Assembly: GCA_902514105.1 (NCBI GenBank)
Contig: CABXPU010000009.1
Coordinates: 1 to 43,084, forward strand
Length of the DNA stretch: 43,084 nucleotides
Reading direction: 5' to 3'
Source of the DNA: an uncultured SAR86 cluster bacterium
GTDB lineage: Bacteria > Pseudomonadota > Gammaproteobacteria > Magnimaribacterales > D2472
Part shown: positions 20,709-32,618 of the stretch, in pieces
How positions within the stretch are numbered: the stretch's first letter is position 1
Layout of the letters: every line of letters starts with the position of its first letter
Notes under the pieces: model-generated
The model's database searches: none
Told to the model about the DNA's origin: nothing
What the model saw: only the letters and a program-made list of their open reading frames with translations
Made by a program: the position numbers and the translations under genes

Positions 20709-20728
20709 AAAATTTTAGTACCTTATTG

Positions 20729-21007
20729 TTACAATTTTACAGCCTTACTCATCTCAAGTGTAAGCTCTTTATAATCCAAAGACAGAAAGGGCTTATAGAC
20801 CATAATCAAAATAAGTGTCCCCTCCACTGCCAAACTCTCCTCAAAATAGACGCTTTTTATTTGGCGCTTAATTTTATTTCTTACCACCGCCTTCCCAAAA
20901 ATATTTTTAGGAACAGATATTCTCAAAGAGGATCTTTTGCCAGGAACAGCAAAGACTCTGAAGTTTTTTGATGAATAAATTGGCCTAGGCAGCCTGCCGA
21001 GAGACAA
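20729..21007 (-). CDS. rnpA: ribonuclease P protein component
   Basis: The protein subunit that assists the catalytic RNA in trimming tRNA 5' ends. It is short, at 92 residues, and begins at TTG 21007, five bases after rpmH; an in-frame stop upstream leaves no other common start. The signature basic helix is VVRNKIKRQIKSVYFEE (RNR motif near residues 43-48), preceded by RISVPKNIFGKAV. The rpmH-rnpA-yidC order supports the call although similarity within this family is low. Confidence 0.95.
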   Translation of the reverse strand: MSLGRLPRPIYSSKNFRVFAVPGKRSSLRISVPKNIFGKAVVRNKIKRQIKSVYFEESLAVEGTLILIMVYKPFLSLDYKELTLEMSKAVKL

Positions 21008-21012
21008 ACCAG

Positions 21013-21147
21013 TTATGCAGAAAGAACCTTTCTACCCTTTTTTCTTCTGTTAGATAGCACAGCTCTGCCAGCCTTTGTGGCCATTCTTGCCCTAAAGCCA
21101 TGAGTTCTGCTTCTTTTAAGAGTACTCGGTTGAAATGTTCTTTTCAT
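21013..21147 (-). CDS. rpmH: 50S ribosomal protein L34
   Basis: A very basic 44-residue ribosomal protein beginning [20 protein letters not shown] and ending [11 protein letters not shown], as in other gammaproteobacteria. Start ATG at 21147. It is first in the leftward rpmH-rnpA-yidC-mnmE run and divergent from dnaA across the origin gap. Confidence 0.98.
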   Translation of the reverse strand: MKRTFQPSTLKRSRTHGFRARMATKAGRAVLSNRRKKGRKVLSA

Positions 21148-21173
21148 AATAACCCCATTAAATCAGGATGGGC

Positions 21174-21201
21174 ATTATAGCCCAAAAACCAATAAAACAA
21201 A
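21174..21201 (-). promoter_or_regulatory. probable rpmH promoter
   Basis: On the minus strand TATAAT (21179-21174) is preceded after 16 bases by TTTGTT (21201-21196). The -10 element sits inside the palindrome GGGC-TATAAT-GCCC. Transcription would start near 21167, about 20 bases ahead of rpmH. The -35 match is only moderate. Confidence 0.5.
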
Positions 21202-21267
21202 TCTATATTATTAATAAATATACAAGTTTTATTTACAAACAAGTTATCCACAAGAAATACTAACACT

Positions 21268-21273
21268 TATACT
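21268..21273 (+). promoter_or_regulatory. possible dnaA -10 element near the DnaA box
   Basis: TATACT lies 15 bases downstream of the perfect DnaA box, so the box would cover the -35 region. That layout would allow DnaA to repress its own gene, as known in Escherichia coli. No good -35 hexamer is present, so this is tentative. Confidence 0.35.
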
Positions 21274-21292
21274 GTAGATATCTTGTTAATTT

Positions 21293-21307
21293 TTGTTAGA
21301 CTAACAA
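21293..21307 (+). promoter_or_regulatory. 7-bp inverted repeat in the dnaA leader
   Basis: TTGTTAG-A-CTAACAA is a perfect dyad ending nine bases ahead of the AAGGAGA ribosome-binding site (21316-21322) of dnaA. The one-base spacer favours a protein operator over an RNA hairpin. The regulator is unknown. Confidence 0.45.
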
Positions 21308-21328
21308 ATCTATTCAAGGAGATTTATT

Positions 21329-22624
21329 TTGGAGTTTTGGTCAAAATTTACAGAAAAGCTAGAGAGCAAGCTGTCCCAGGACGAGTTTAACACCTGGATT
21401 AGGCCACTAAAAGGGTCTCTCCAAAAAAATAAATTGGAAATTACAGCCCCCAATGATTTTGTTTTAAACTATATTGTTGAAAATTTATCTGAAGAAATAA
21501 ACACAATTATAACCAATGAGTTAAAACAGGACATAAGTTTAGTATTTAAAACACTTGATAAAGAAACATTTGTCGATAAATACAAAACAACAAACAAGCA
21601 ACCCAAAACGACACTAGTAGACTCATATGTGTTTGATAATTTTGTAGAAGGAAAATCAAACCATGTTGCGCTTGCTGCAGCCAAACAGGTTGCATCAAAT
21701 CCAAGTGGCGACTATAACCCGCTATTTATTTATGGAGGAGTTGGTCTCGGCAAAACCCACCTAATGCATGCTGTAGGAAACCAGATTTTAAAAAACGACC
21801 CAGATAAAAGGATAGTTTATGTGCATTCTGAAAAGTTCGTATCAGACATGGTTAAAGCTCTTCAGCTGGGCGCGATGAATGAATTTAAATCTTTTTACAG
21901 AAATGCAGACGCCCTTTTGATTGATGACATTCAATTTTTTGCTGGAAAAGAGCAATCCCAAGAAGAGTTTTTTCATACCTTTAATGCTCTTTTAGATCAA
22001 AATAATCAAATGATATTGACATGCGACAAGTATCCAAAAGAAATAGATGGACTAGAGGACAGACTAAAATCTAGGTTGGGCTGGGGCCTTCCTGTAGTAA
22101 TTGATCCGCCTGAGTTAGAAACCAGGGCCGCCGTCCTTCTGAAAAAGGCTAGCTTAATGGGTGTTGAGCTGCCAGAAGATTGCGCAATTTATATTGCTCA
22201 ACGAATTAGATCAAACATAAGAGAGCTAGAGGGCGCTCTAAAAAGAGTTTCAGCAAATGCTAAATTTACAGACAGGCCAATTGATCTAGCTTTAGTAAAA
22301 GATGCGCTTAAGGATCTTTTTGTAATATCAGCAAAAATGGTCAGTATAGAAAATATTCAAAAAACAGTTTCAGAATATTACAACATTAAACTCTCCGACC
22401 TCTTGTCAAAAAGAAGAAGTAGATCTATTACCAGGCCAAGACAGCTTGCCATGGCCCTAACTAAAAAATTAACCAATCACAGCTTGCCAGAAATTGGTGA
22501 GGCTTTTAATGGCAGAGACCACACAACAGTTCTTCACGCTTGCAAAAAAATTAAAGAATTAAGGCAAGAAGATCCTTCTTTAGAAGAAGATTATAGGAAT
22601 CTAAACAGGGCACTTACAAACTAA
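21329..22624 (+). CDS. dnaA: chromosomal replication initiator protein DnaA
   Basis: An AAA+ initiator that binds DnaA boxes and opens oriC. It has 431 residues, somewhat shorter than the Escherichia coli protein, mainly in the linker after the N-terminal domain. Walker A is [13 protein letters not shown], Walker B is LLIDDIQFF, and the C-terminal DNA-binding signature is [13 protein letters not shown]. The start is TTG at 21329, with AAGGAGA seven bases upstream; the weak start codon may limit DnaA level. It is followed after one base by dnaN. Confidence 0.98.
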   Translation: MEFWSKFTEKLESKLSQDEFNTWIRPLKGSLQKNKLEITAPNDFVLNYIVENLSEEINTIITNELKQDISLVFKTLDKETFVDKYKTTNKQPKTTLVDSYVFDNFVEGKSNHVALAAAKQVASNPSGDYNPLFIYGGVGLGKTHLMHAVGNQILKNDPDKRIVYVHSEKFVSDMVKALQLGAMNEFKSFYRNADALLIDDIQFFAGKEQSQEEFFHTFNALLDQNNQMILTCDKYPKEIDGLEDRLKSRLGWGLPVVIDPPELETRAAVLLKKASLMGVELPEDCAIYIAQRIRSNIRELEGALKRVSANAKFTDRPIDLALVKDALKDLFVISAKMVSIENIQKTVSEYYNIKLSDLLSKRRSRSITRPRQLAMALTKKLTNHSLPEIGEAFNGRDHTTVLHACKKIKELRQEDPSLEEDYRNLNRALTN

Positions 22625-22625
22625 A

Positions 22626-23729
22626 ATGGATTTTTATATTCAAAAAAAAGAGATTACCAAAGCCTTAACGCTCACGCTTGGTGTTGTTGAAAAAAGACAA
22701 ACACTTCCAATCCTTTCTAATGTTTTAATGGAGGTTTCAGAAGACGCGCTTCAATTAACAGCCACAGACCTAGAATCACAAATCTCAACAAGCTCAACAA
22801 CATCAAATTTTATTAGCGGCGGCAAAACAACAACTTCAGCAAAAAAATTAAGTGAGCTCTGCAGACTTCTTCCAGACAACTCTGATATTCACATTTTCTT
22901 AGATGGAGATAAGCTCGTGGTGGAATCAGGAAGTGGTAAATATAATTTAAAGACATTGCCAAGTGACGGTTTCCCAGTCTTTGAAGAAGAGGGTGAGGGT
23001 GAGCCAATCCAAATTGAATCATCCAAGCTAAAGAGTCTTATTGGGAAGACAGCTTTTGCTATGGGCAATCAAGACTGGAGACATTACTTGAATGGATTGT
23101 TTTTATCTGTAGAAGGGTCTGATGTTTTGGCAGTAGCCTCAGATGCTCACAGGCTAGCTATAGCATCAACCAACCTTAACGCAGACGCCGCCAACTCAAT
23201 TACAGGAATAGTCCCAAGAAAATCTATAAATGAAATAGCCAAACTGGTGGGTGACATGGATGGAGTTGTTAAAATCAATCTAAGCCCCAACTCAATTAAA
23301 ACAAGCACCAGCAATGCCTCTTTTGTAAGCAAGCTTATCGAAGGAAAATTCCCAGACTATGAGCAAGTTGTTCCTTCAGGAGACAGCTCTAAACTAACAG
23401 TTTCTACAAAAGATTTTTCTGATGTGTTAAGCAGAGTAAGCGTTCTTTCCAGTGATAAATATAGAGGCATCAGAATGGTTGCTTCATCTGAGGGTGTAAT
23501 GATTTCAGCAAACAACCCCGATCAAGAAGAGGGAGAAGAATTCTATAAGACAAAATATGAAGGAGAAGCAATCGACATAGCTTTTAATGTTAACTATTTT
23601 CAGGAGATATTATCAACATTAGATGATGACGAGTGCGAAATCCATTTCTTTGGTGCAGATAAAAGCTGCCTAATTACTCCGCCAAATAGCCAACATTTAA
23701 AATATGTTGTAATGCCTTTGCTTATATAG
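22626..23729 (+). CDS. dnaN: DNA polymerase III subunit beta (sliding clamp)
   Basis: The ring-shaped processivity factor for DNA polymerase III. The 367-residue protein with three repeated domains begins MDFYIQKKEITKALTLTLGV and has the usual central VASDAHRLA segment and the C-terminal end YVVMPLLI (family form VVMPMRL). It starts one base after dnaA and its TAG overlaps the GTG of recF. Confidence 0.98.
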   Translation: MDFYIQKKEITKALTLTLGVVEKRQTLPILSNVLMEVSEDALQLTATDLESQISTSSTTSNFISGGKTTTSAKKLSELCRLLPDNSDIHIFLDGDKLVVESGSGKYNLKTLPSDGFPVFEEEGEGEPIQIESSKLKSLIGKTAFAMGNQDWRHYLNGLFLSVEGSDVLAVASDAHRLAIASTNLNADAANSITGIVPRKSINEIAKLVGDMDGVVKINLSPNSIKTSTSNASFVSKLIEGKFPDYEQVVPSGDSSKLTVSTKDFSDVLSRVSVLSSDKYRGIRMVASSEGVMISANNPDQEEGEEFYKTKYEGEAIDIAFNVNYFQEILSTLDDDECEIHFFGADKSCLITPPNSQHLKYVVMPLLI

Positions 23730-24805
23730 TGGCTTTAAGCTCTATATCTTTATCTAACTTTAGATGCTTTGATTCCCTTTCACTTGAATTAACAGCTGGA
23801 TCAAACTTTTTTTATGGAAAAAATGGATCAGGCAAAACAACAATATTAGAGGCTATATATCTAGTTTCTAGCGGGAGATCATTTAAAAGTAGCAATATTG
23901 AGTCAGCAATAATGCTGGGCAGCAACAGTTTTCACATAAAAGCTTTTGATAAAGAATCAGGCTTTATTGTCGAAGCTTATAAAGAAAAGAATAAATCCAT
24001 ACAGTTAAAACTTAACAATAAGAAAATAACTATAAGCGACATAGCCAAGTCTTTCCCTGCCACAATTATAGACAATAAAACCTTCTCGCTTACTGAAGCA
24101 TCTCCTGCATTTAGGAGAAAAATAATAGACAGAGCCATTTTTATTTCTGATGATTCTTTTTCATCTAACTGGTTTGGCTATTACAGGTCTTTAAAACAAA
24201 GAAATAAATTATTAAAAGAAAGAGATCTGGGCTCAATTGACCCCTGGACAGAAAAATTAGCAACAATAGGAGACGAACTAACTATAAAAAGAAAAATATT
24301 TTTTGATCAAACAAAAGATCGCTTTGATCTTATCGTCCAAAAACTTGAACTAAAATTAGAAAAAGATTTCTTTAATTCGCTAGTTGCCAAGTATGACCAG
24401 GGCTGGGATGACTCCATGTCATTATTAGAGGCCCTAAATGATTCTAAAGATGCTGATATTAGAAGAAAAGTTACTACCCAAGGCCCGCATAAAGCTGACA
24501 TAAAGATATATATTAAAGATGTTGATGCTAAAGAGATTTTATCTAGAGGCGAGCAAAAACTACTCTCAATTATTTGGCTTTGTTCTCAGCACGAGGTGCT
24601 AAGGTCGGCATACAATATTAGCCCAACACTCCTTATTGATGACGTTAAATCAGAACTAGATTCTAATACCTTTAATACATTTATCTCACTGTTAAAATTA
24701 ATAGAAAATCAAATCATTTTTTCAAACATAGAGGACCAAATTAATAGTAAAATAGAGGCTGATTTAATTAATATAAAAAAGTTCCACGTGGAACAATTGG
24801 ATTAA
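23729..24805 (+). CDS. recF: DNA replication and repair protein RecF
   Basis: An SMC-like ATPase that with RecO and RecR loads RecA at gaps. It has 358 residues. The Walker A motif is YGKNGSGKTTILEAI near residues 29-43, the ABC signature LSRGEQKLLSIIW is near 272-284, and the Walker B segment is LLIDDVKSELD. It begins with GTG overlapping the dnaN stop. Its last codons (FHVEQ) contain the parS palindrome at 24780-24795, so this part of the gene has a double role. Confidence 0.97.
   Translation: MALSSISLSNFRCFDSLSLELTAGSNFFYGKNGSGKTTILEAIYLVSSGRSFKSSNIESAIMLGSNSFHIKAFDKESGFIVEAYKEKNKSIQLKLNNKKITISDIAKSFPATIIDNKTFSLTEASPAFRRKIIDRAIFISDDSFSSNWFGYYRSLKQRNKLLKERDLGSIDPWTEKLATIGDELTIKRKIFFDQTKDRFDLIVQKLELKLEKDFFNSLVAKYDQGWDDSMSLLEALNDSKDADIRRKVTTQGPHKADIKIYIKDVDAKEILSRGEQKLLSIIWLCSQHEVLRSAYNISPTLLIDDVKSELDSNTFNTFISLLKLIENQIIFSNIEDQINSKIEADLINIKKFHVEQLD
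24780..24795. promoter_or_regulatory. parS partition site
   Basis: AGTTCCACGTGGAACA contains a perfect 14-bp palindrome and differs at one base from the parS form TGTTCCACGTGGAACA known from Pseudomonas. ParB binds such sites. It lies at the end of recF, about 3.6 kb from the putative origin, and the cognate parAB genes lie on the other side. It is the only such palindrome I noticed in the window. Confidence 0.88.
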
Positions 24806-24808
24806 TAA

Positions 24809-27429
<2,621 letters not shown>

Positions 27430-27461
27430 TTAAACCTTTTTATCTTACACCCCTATTATAA

Positions 27462-28832
27462 TTAAACATCTGTCCCATTTATTAGCTTTTTCAGCTCAGA
27501 TTTAATATCTTGAATTTTAAGCCTATCCTGCTTCATGCTGTCCCTATCTCTAACAGTTACTGTTCCATCCTCAAGAGATTCAAAATCAACCGTAATGCAT
27601 AAAGGCGTGCCTATTTCATCATGTCGTCTATAGCTTTTGCCAATATTTCCTGAATTTTCTAATAAAACTCTCCCAAGCTTTAAACCTTGTAATTCATTTT
27701 TAATTTCTTGTGCCATAGCAACAAGGCCATCATGATTTCTTTTTAGAGGTATAACCGCTGCTTTTATTGGAGAAAGGTGCGCCTTTAGACCAAGAACTGT
27801 TCTCTCCTTCCCTCCCTCAAGAGATTCAACTCTATATGCTTCATTCAGTATTGCTAAAAAACCTCTCTCTACTCCAGCGGAAGGCTCAATAACATATGGA
27901 ACATTCCAATTCTTTGTTTCTATATCTTGAACAGCAAGCTTCGAATTAGAGTCTTTATTTTCTTTAACCAACGCATCAAGATTTAATTCTGATTGGTTTT
28001 TGCTATGAGAGCCTAGATCAAAGTCAGTTCTATTTGCTATACCCTCTAACTCCTCAAGCCCGTGGGGGAATTTATACATTATATCCACAGTAGCTTTAGA
28101 GTAGTGCGCTAACTCATCTTCAGGGACATTATATAATTCTAGTGAGTCCTTACTAACCCCCTGCGCCTCCCACCAAGCGATCCTTGCATCAACCCATTCT
28201 TTATGCCACTTTTCATCAGTTCCTTTTAAACAGAAGAATTCAAGCTCCATTTGTTCAAATTCTCTCACCCTAAATATAAAATTTCTTGGGGTTATTTCAT
28301 TCCTAAACGCTTTACCAACCTGGGCTATTCCAAAGGGTAATTTTTTTGAAGTTGAGTCAACCACATTCTTAAAATTTGTAAAAATATTTTGAGCTGTTTC
28401 CGGTCTTAGATAAGCAAATGAAGTTCCATCATCAATAGGACCCACGCTTGTTTTGAACATTAAATTAAAGGGTCGAGGTTCGGTTAAGTTTTTTGATTTG
28501 CAGCCAGGACACTGAGACCCATCAAGCTGGTCTGCCCTCCATCTACTCTTACAATCTTTACAATCAACCATTGGGTCAGTGAAAGTATCTTCATGACCAG
28601 AATATTTCAAAACATTTTGTGCAGTTAAAATTGAGGCGTCTAATCCCTCTACATCATCCCTGTCATAGACCATTGAGGCCCACCAAGAGTGCTTGATATT
28701 ATTTTTAAGCTCAACACCTAGAGGCCCATAATCATAAAGACCTTGCATTCCCCCATATATTTCATTGGCCTGAAAAATAAAACCTCTTCTTTTGCAGAGA
28801 GCTACTAGCTCGTCCATAGTTTTAGCCGTCAA
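27462..28832 (-). CDS. glyS: glycyl-tRNA synthetase, single-chain (alpha2) type
   Basis: Charges tRNA-Gly. Its 456 residues are of the homodimeric class II type: [14 protein letters not shown] near the start, a zinc knuckle with CKDC and CPGC pairs, motif 2 in [20 protein letters not shown], and an anticodon-binding domain at the C-terminus. Most gammaproteobacteria instead have the unrelated two-chain GlyQ/GlyS enzyme, so replacement by transfer is likely. The start TTG at 28832 has AAGGA upstream; ATG 28817 is possible. The symbol is used for function, not for homology with the Escherichia coli beta chain. Confidence 0.94.
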   Translation of the reverse strand: MTAKTMDELVALCKRRGFIFQANEIYGGMQGLYDYGPLGVELKNNIKHSWWASMVYDRDDVEGLDASILTAQNVLKYSGHEDTFTDPMVDCKDCKSRWRADQLDGSQCPGCKSKNLTEPRPFNLMFKTSVGPIDDGTSFAYLRPETAQNIFTNFKNVVDSTSKKLPFGIAQVGKAFRNEITPRNFIFRVREFEQMELEFFCLKGTDEKWHKEWVDARIAWWEAQGVSKDSLELYNVPEDELAHYSKATVDIMYKFPHGLEELEGIANRTDFDLGSHSKNQSELNLDALVKENKDSNSKLAVQDIETKNWNVPYVIEPSAGVERGFLAILNEAYRVESLEGGKERTVLGLKAHLSPIKAAVIPLKRNHDGLVAMAQEIKNELQGLKLGRVLLENSGNIGKSYRRHDEIGTPLCITVDFESLEDGTVTVRDRDSMKQDRLKIQDIKSELKKLINGTDV

Positions 28833-28932
28833 AACATTTCCTTATAATATATTTGGATAGATCAAATTATAGAACCCAGTATATTACTGTAAAATAATAA
28901 TTACATGCTTAATAACAATTTTTTATAAAAAA

Positions 28933-29778
28933 ATGAGAGTTTTATTTTATCTCGCATCTATTCTCCCCTTAAGATTAGCTAGAAGAATTATCAGAGGCGT
29001 GTTGAAAATAATACCCTTTCAAATGCTGGCCTCCTTCAAAATAACTCACATAAATATTCAAATAGCATTTGAAGAGCTTTCAGACAAAGAGCAGCTTGAT
29101 TTGGCAAAAAGAAGTTTTGTGGAAACGGTATGCAGCGCCTATGAAACAATGTTTTCATTATCCAGACCGCCAAGCTCGATTTCTAAAAATATAGTCAGGG
29201 TCGACAATAGATTTTTAATGTCAGAGGCGTTTAAGAAGAAAGATGGCCTCATTCTGTCTGGCATGCACAACAAAAGCGTTGACATGCTTTTGCAATGGGT
29301 TAACTGTCAAACTGCGACAGTTGGATTGTATAAACCAATTAAAAATAAATTTGTTGATGTTTATGTAAGAGCAAGAAGGGAGCAAATGGCTAATAAGATC
29401 TTTCCAACTAGCTATCAAGGAGTAAAAGAGTTATTTAAAGCAATAAGCAAGCAACAGGTTATCTTGATGGCATCTGACCAAGTTCCCAAAGACGGCATGG
29501 GTGAGTATGCTTTATTTTTTAACAGAGAAGCTTATACGACAACCCTAATCCCTTCACTTGCAACGAAAACAGGCAAAACATTAATATATTGTGCGCTTTG
29601 CAGAGGATCTGGTGATTCTCTTAAGATTATTATGAAAGAGTCTTCAGGCGCCGCTTCTGCTCAATCTATGAATTCAGCGATGGAAGAAATTATTAAAAAG
29701 AATCCAGAAGATTACTCTTGGGAATATAAAAGATTCAAGAAGCCGCCAGAAGGCACTTTAAACCCCTATAATATTTAA
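28933..29778 (+). CDS. LpxL/HtrB-type lipid A late acyltransferase
   Basis: A member of the lysophospholipid/lauroyl acyltransferase family that adds secondary acyl chains to Kdo-lipid A at the inner membrane. The 281-residue protein has an N-terminal membrane anchor (about 1-30), the catalytic His-X4-Asp in GMHNKSVDML, the ASDQVPKDG segment and a C-terminal WEYKRFKKPP. It is slightly shorter than Escherichia coli LpxL. Which chain it adds cannot be told. It is divergent from glyS and its end overlaps that of trkH. No clear ribosome-binding site precedes the ATG. Confidence 0.85.
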   Translation: MRVLFYLASILPLRLARRIIRGVLKIIPFQMLASFKITHINIQIAFEELSDKEQLDLAKRSFVETVCSAYETMFSLSRPPSSISKNIVRVDNRFLMSEAFKKKDGLILSGMHNKSVDMLLQWVNCQTATVGLYKPIKNKFVDVYVRARREQMANKIFPTSYQGVKELFKAISKQQVILMASDQVPKDGMGEYALFFNREAYTTTLIPSLATKTGKTLIYCALCRGSGDSLKIIMKESSGAASAQSMNSAMEEIIKKNPEDYSWEYKRFKKPPEGTLNPYNI

Positions 29779-31208
29779 CGCCTCCAGAAAAGAGGCATAA
29801 ATAATACAAGGATTGTGAAGATCTCAAGCCTTCCTAGTATCATTCCAAAAGCCAAAATTCCCTTACCAAAATCTGTAACGGACGAATAGTTTGATGCAAC
29901 CTCACCAAGTCCAGGACCGAGGTTATTCAGACAAGCGCCTATTGCAGAAAAAGCTGAAGCAAAATCTAGCCCAGTAGACAGAAGGGCAAGTAAAAGTAGC
30001 ATAAAACTAATAACATATATGGAAAAGAAGCCCCACACAGATTCTGCAACAGAGCTATCAACAACTTTTGAACCAATTTTTACGGACACAACAGCTCTAG
30101 GATGAATTATTTTAATAATTTGTTTTTTAGCATGATTTAACATGATCAAGATTCGCCATGACTTAATTCCGCCACCCACTGAACCCGAGCAACCTCCAAT
30201 AAAAGCACCAATCAAGAGAAGAAAACCAACAACAGTAGGCCAGGCTGAAAAATCAGCAGTAGTAAACCCTGTTGTTGAAACTATAGAGATAGCTTGGAAA
30301 AATATTTTTCTATTAGATGGATTCTCGCCAATGTCTAGAAACATTATTAATGAGGCACTAACAAATACTAATAAGATAATACTTATAAAAAATTTAAACT
30401 CTGGATCATAAAAATATCTTAAAACCCTGCCTTTAAATAGAGCCCCATAATGCAAAGCAAAACTTGATGCTGAAATTATCATAAATAAAATACAAACCAT
30501 TTCTATGCTAAAACTATCGAAGTAACCTATGCTTGCGTCGTGGGTTGAAAAGCCGCCTATTGATACAGTGCTGAGGCTATGAGCAACCGCATCAAAGCCA
30601 GACATGCCTGCTACCCAATACATTAACGCACAAGCAATAGTTAGCCCGAAGTAAATTACCCAAAGAGCTTTCGCTGTCTCTGTTATCCTTGGAGTAAGCT
30701 TTTGCTCGCTCATGGCTCCAGGTATTTCAGTTTTATATATTTGCCCACCACCAATTCCCAAAATAGGCATAACAGCTATTGCTAGAACAATTAACCCCAT
30801 GCCGCCCATCCATTGAAGCAATTGTCTATATATCAATATAGATTCATCTAAAACATCTATATTTGATATCACAGTAGCACCAGTTGTAGTAATGCCTGAC
30901 ATAGATTCAAAAAAAGAATCCATAAAAGCCATTCCGCTCAAATAAAAAGGCAAAGATCCAGCAAGGGCTAGAACAAGCCAAAACAAAGTAATAATGACAA
31001 AACCATCATTTGAACTTAATTCCTGTTTATGATTTCTTGATAATGCCCAAAACAAAAAGCCGATTATTACAACAATAAGAAATGTTTTTATAAATATATC
31101 TAAACTTGAATCCTCATACAGAAGGGAAATCCCGATAGGAATTAAAAAGGACAAGCTAAAAAACATTAGCAAAATACCAAAAAGGTTTGAAATAGCTTTT
31201 AAGTTCAT
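29775..31208 (-). CDS. trkH: Trk-type potassium uptake protein TrkH
   Basis: The potassium-conducting membrane subunit, of the SKT superfamily with four pore-like repeats. Its 477 residues show selectivity-filter stretches with conserved Gly: SGITTTGATV, TVSIGGFSTH, VSTTGFTTAD and CLNNLGPG. Ten or so membrane helices are evident. It starts on the last base of trkA (TAATG overlap), so the two are coupled and work as a complex, with TrkA gating TrkH in response to nucleotides. Confidence 0.95.
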   Translation of the reverse strand: MNLKAISNLFGILLMFFSLSFLIPIGISLLYEDSSLDIFIKTFLIVVIIGFLFWALSRNHKQELSSNDGFVIITLFWLVLALAGSLPFYLSGMAFMDSFFESMSGITTTGATVISNIDVLDESILIYRQLLQWMGGMGLIVLAIAVMPILGIGGGQIYKTEIPGAMSEQKLTPRITETAKALWVIYFGLTIACALMYWVAGMSGFDAVAHSLSTVSIGGFSTHDASIGYFDSFSIEMVCILFMIISASSFALHYGALFKGRVLRYFYDPEFKFFISIILLVFVSASLIMFLDIGENPSNRKIFFQAISIVSTTGFTTADFSAWPTVVGFLLLIGAFIGGCSGSVGGGIKSWRILIMLNHAKKQIIKIIHPRAVVSVKIGSKVVDSSVAESVWGFFSIYVISFMLLLLALLSTGLDFASAFSAIGACLNNLGPGLGEVASNYSSVTDFGKGILAFGMILGRLEIFTILVLFMPLFWRR

Positions 31209-32563
31209 TAGATTTTAGTAAATAACTTTTCTACCTCTTTTACCTTTTCTTTATTAGACAAGAAAATAATAAGATGATCTTCTAAACAAAGCTTAACCTC
31301 GGAAGAGGGCATGACTACATTCCCATTCCTAACTATCGCTCCTATTGAAGCCTCATCAGGAAGCGGAAGCTCTCTTATAGATTTTCCAAAATATTCACTT
31401 GTATGCTCATTTGCATGAACAATACCCTCTAAAGCTTCTGCGCCTGAATGCATTTTTAGAATTACATCCTGCGCAACATCACTTTCTCTAAGATATTGAA
31501 GAACAGATGAAACGGTTAATCTGTGCGGAGCAATGCAGTTATCAACAAACCCCGGAAGAATACTTACATAAGAAGGATTGTTTAATATAACCATTGTTTT
31601 AGTTGCACCCAGCTTCTTAGCTAACAATGAGGCCATAATATTTGCCTCATCATCATTTGTTACTGCACAAAAAACATCTATTTGCGATATATTTTCGCTA
31701 ACTAAGAGTTCTTTATCAGCACCCTTCCCATTTAGCACTATAGTTTTTTCTAACTCTCTGGAGATTTCTTCACATCTCTCCTCATTAGACTCAATAATTT
31801 TTACTTTATATTTACTTTCAAGCTGTTTCGCTAAACTAAACCCAATTTTGCCACCACCAATAATCATTATTCTTGAATGGCGGTCTTGGTCTGAACGCAT
31901 TTCATTAACAACGGCATCTACATTCTCTTTGGCTGTAACAAAGTAGACCTCGTCGCCCTCCTTAATGATGGTATCCCCGTTTGGTATAAATGGTTTATTT
32001 TTTCTATATATTGACGGGATATAGCTTTTAACATCAGGCATATCATCTTCAATAGTCTTTAAAGCCTTGCCCACCAGTTTTCCAGATTTTTTAACCTTAA
32101 CTGATACAAGGTTTACCTTTCCATCTGCAAACTCTTCGATTTGCTCTGCACCAGGGTGGTCAATAAGCTCTTTTAAATGAGTGGTTACCTCATTTTCAGG
32201 ACTGATAGGGATGTCTATTACACCCTCACCAAAAGAATCTAGAGAATCTAAATATGTATTATCTTTAAATCGGCATATTGTCTTCTTAACAGAAAATTGT
32301 GCTTTAGCAATTTGGCAAGCAGCAATATTAACTTCATCATTATTGGTTACTGCCAGGACAATAGTATCCTCATCAGCATTAGATTTTTTAAAGGAGCTCG
32401 GGTGTGCCGCATGACCAAGTACAGACGCTATATCTAGCCTGTCTTGAAGATAATCAACTTTAGATTTATCAAGATCAACAATAGAAACATCATAGTTATC
32501 TTCAGACAGATTTCTTGCCAAACTTTCTCCAACCTTGCCCGCGCCGAGAATAATTACTTTCAT
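31208..32563 (-). CDS. trkA: Trk potassium uptake regulatory protein TrkA
   Basis: A cytoplasmic NAD/ATP-binding gating subunit. It has 451 residues in two halves, each with an RCK Rossmann domain and a C-terminal RCK_C domain. The N-terminus reads MKVIILGAGKVGESLARNLS, and the second half begins near residue 234 with IMIIGGGKIGFSLAKQLE. Full-length and directly upstream of trkH, with a one-base overlap. Confidence 0.96.
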   Translation of the reverse strand: MKVIILGAGKVGESLARNLSEDNYDVSIVDLDKSKVDYLQDRLDIASVLGHAAHPSSFKKSNADEDTIVLAVTNNDEVNIAACQIAKAQFSVKKTICRFKDNTYLDSLDSFGEGVIDIPISPENEVTTHLKELIDHPGAEQIEEFADGKVNLVSVKVKKSGKLVGKALKTIEDDMPDVKSYIPSIYRKNKPFIPNGDTIIKEGDEVYFVTAKENVDAVVNEMRSDQDRHSRIMIIGGGKIGFSLAKQLESKYKVKIIESNEERCEEISRELEKTIVLNGKGADKELLVSENISQIDVFCAVTNDDEANIMASLLAKKLGATKTMVILNNPSYVSILPGFVDNCIAPHRLTVSSVLQYLRESDVAQDVILKMHSGAEALEGIVHANEHTSEYFGKSIRELPLPDEASIGAIVRNGNVVMPSSEVKLCLEDHLIIFLSNKEKVKEVEKLFTKI

Positions 32564-32618
32564 AGCCTATTAAATTAAACCTCTTTTAATAGAATTAAAA
32601 CCCCTAATATAATATTTG

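Larger units (their letters stand above)
21148..21328. other. putative origin of replication (oriC) in the rpmH/dnaA gap
   Basis: The divergent gap between rpmH and dnaA is the site of oriC in Pseudomonas and many other bacteria. It holds a perfect DnaA box, TTATCCACA at 21244-21252, a one-mismatch box TTATTTACA at 21229-21237 in the same orientation, and an AT-rich run at about 21191-21237. The plus strand is C-rich over nearly 3 kb to the left and not C-rich to the right, in keeping with divergent forks here. Only one perfect box is seen, which is few. Confidence 0.65.
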
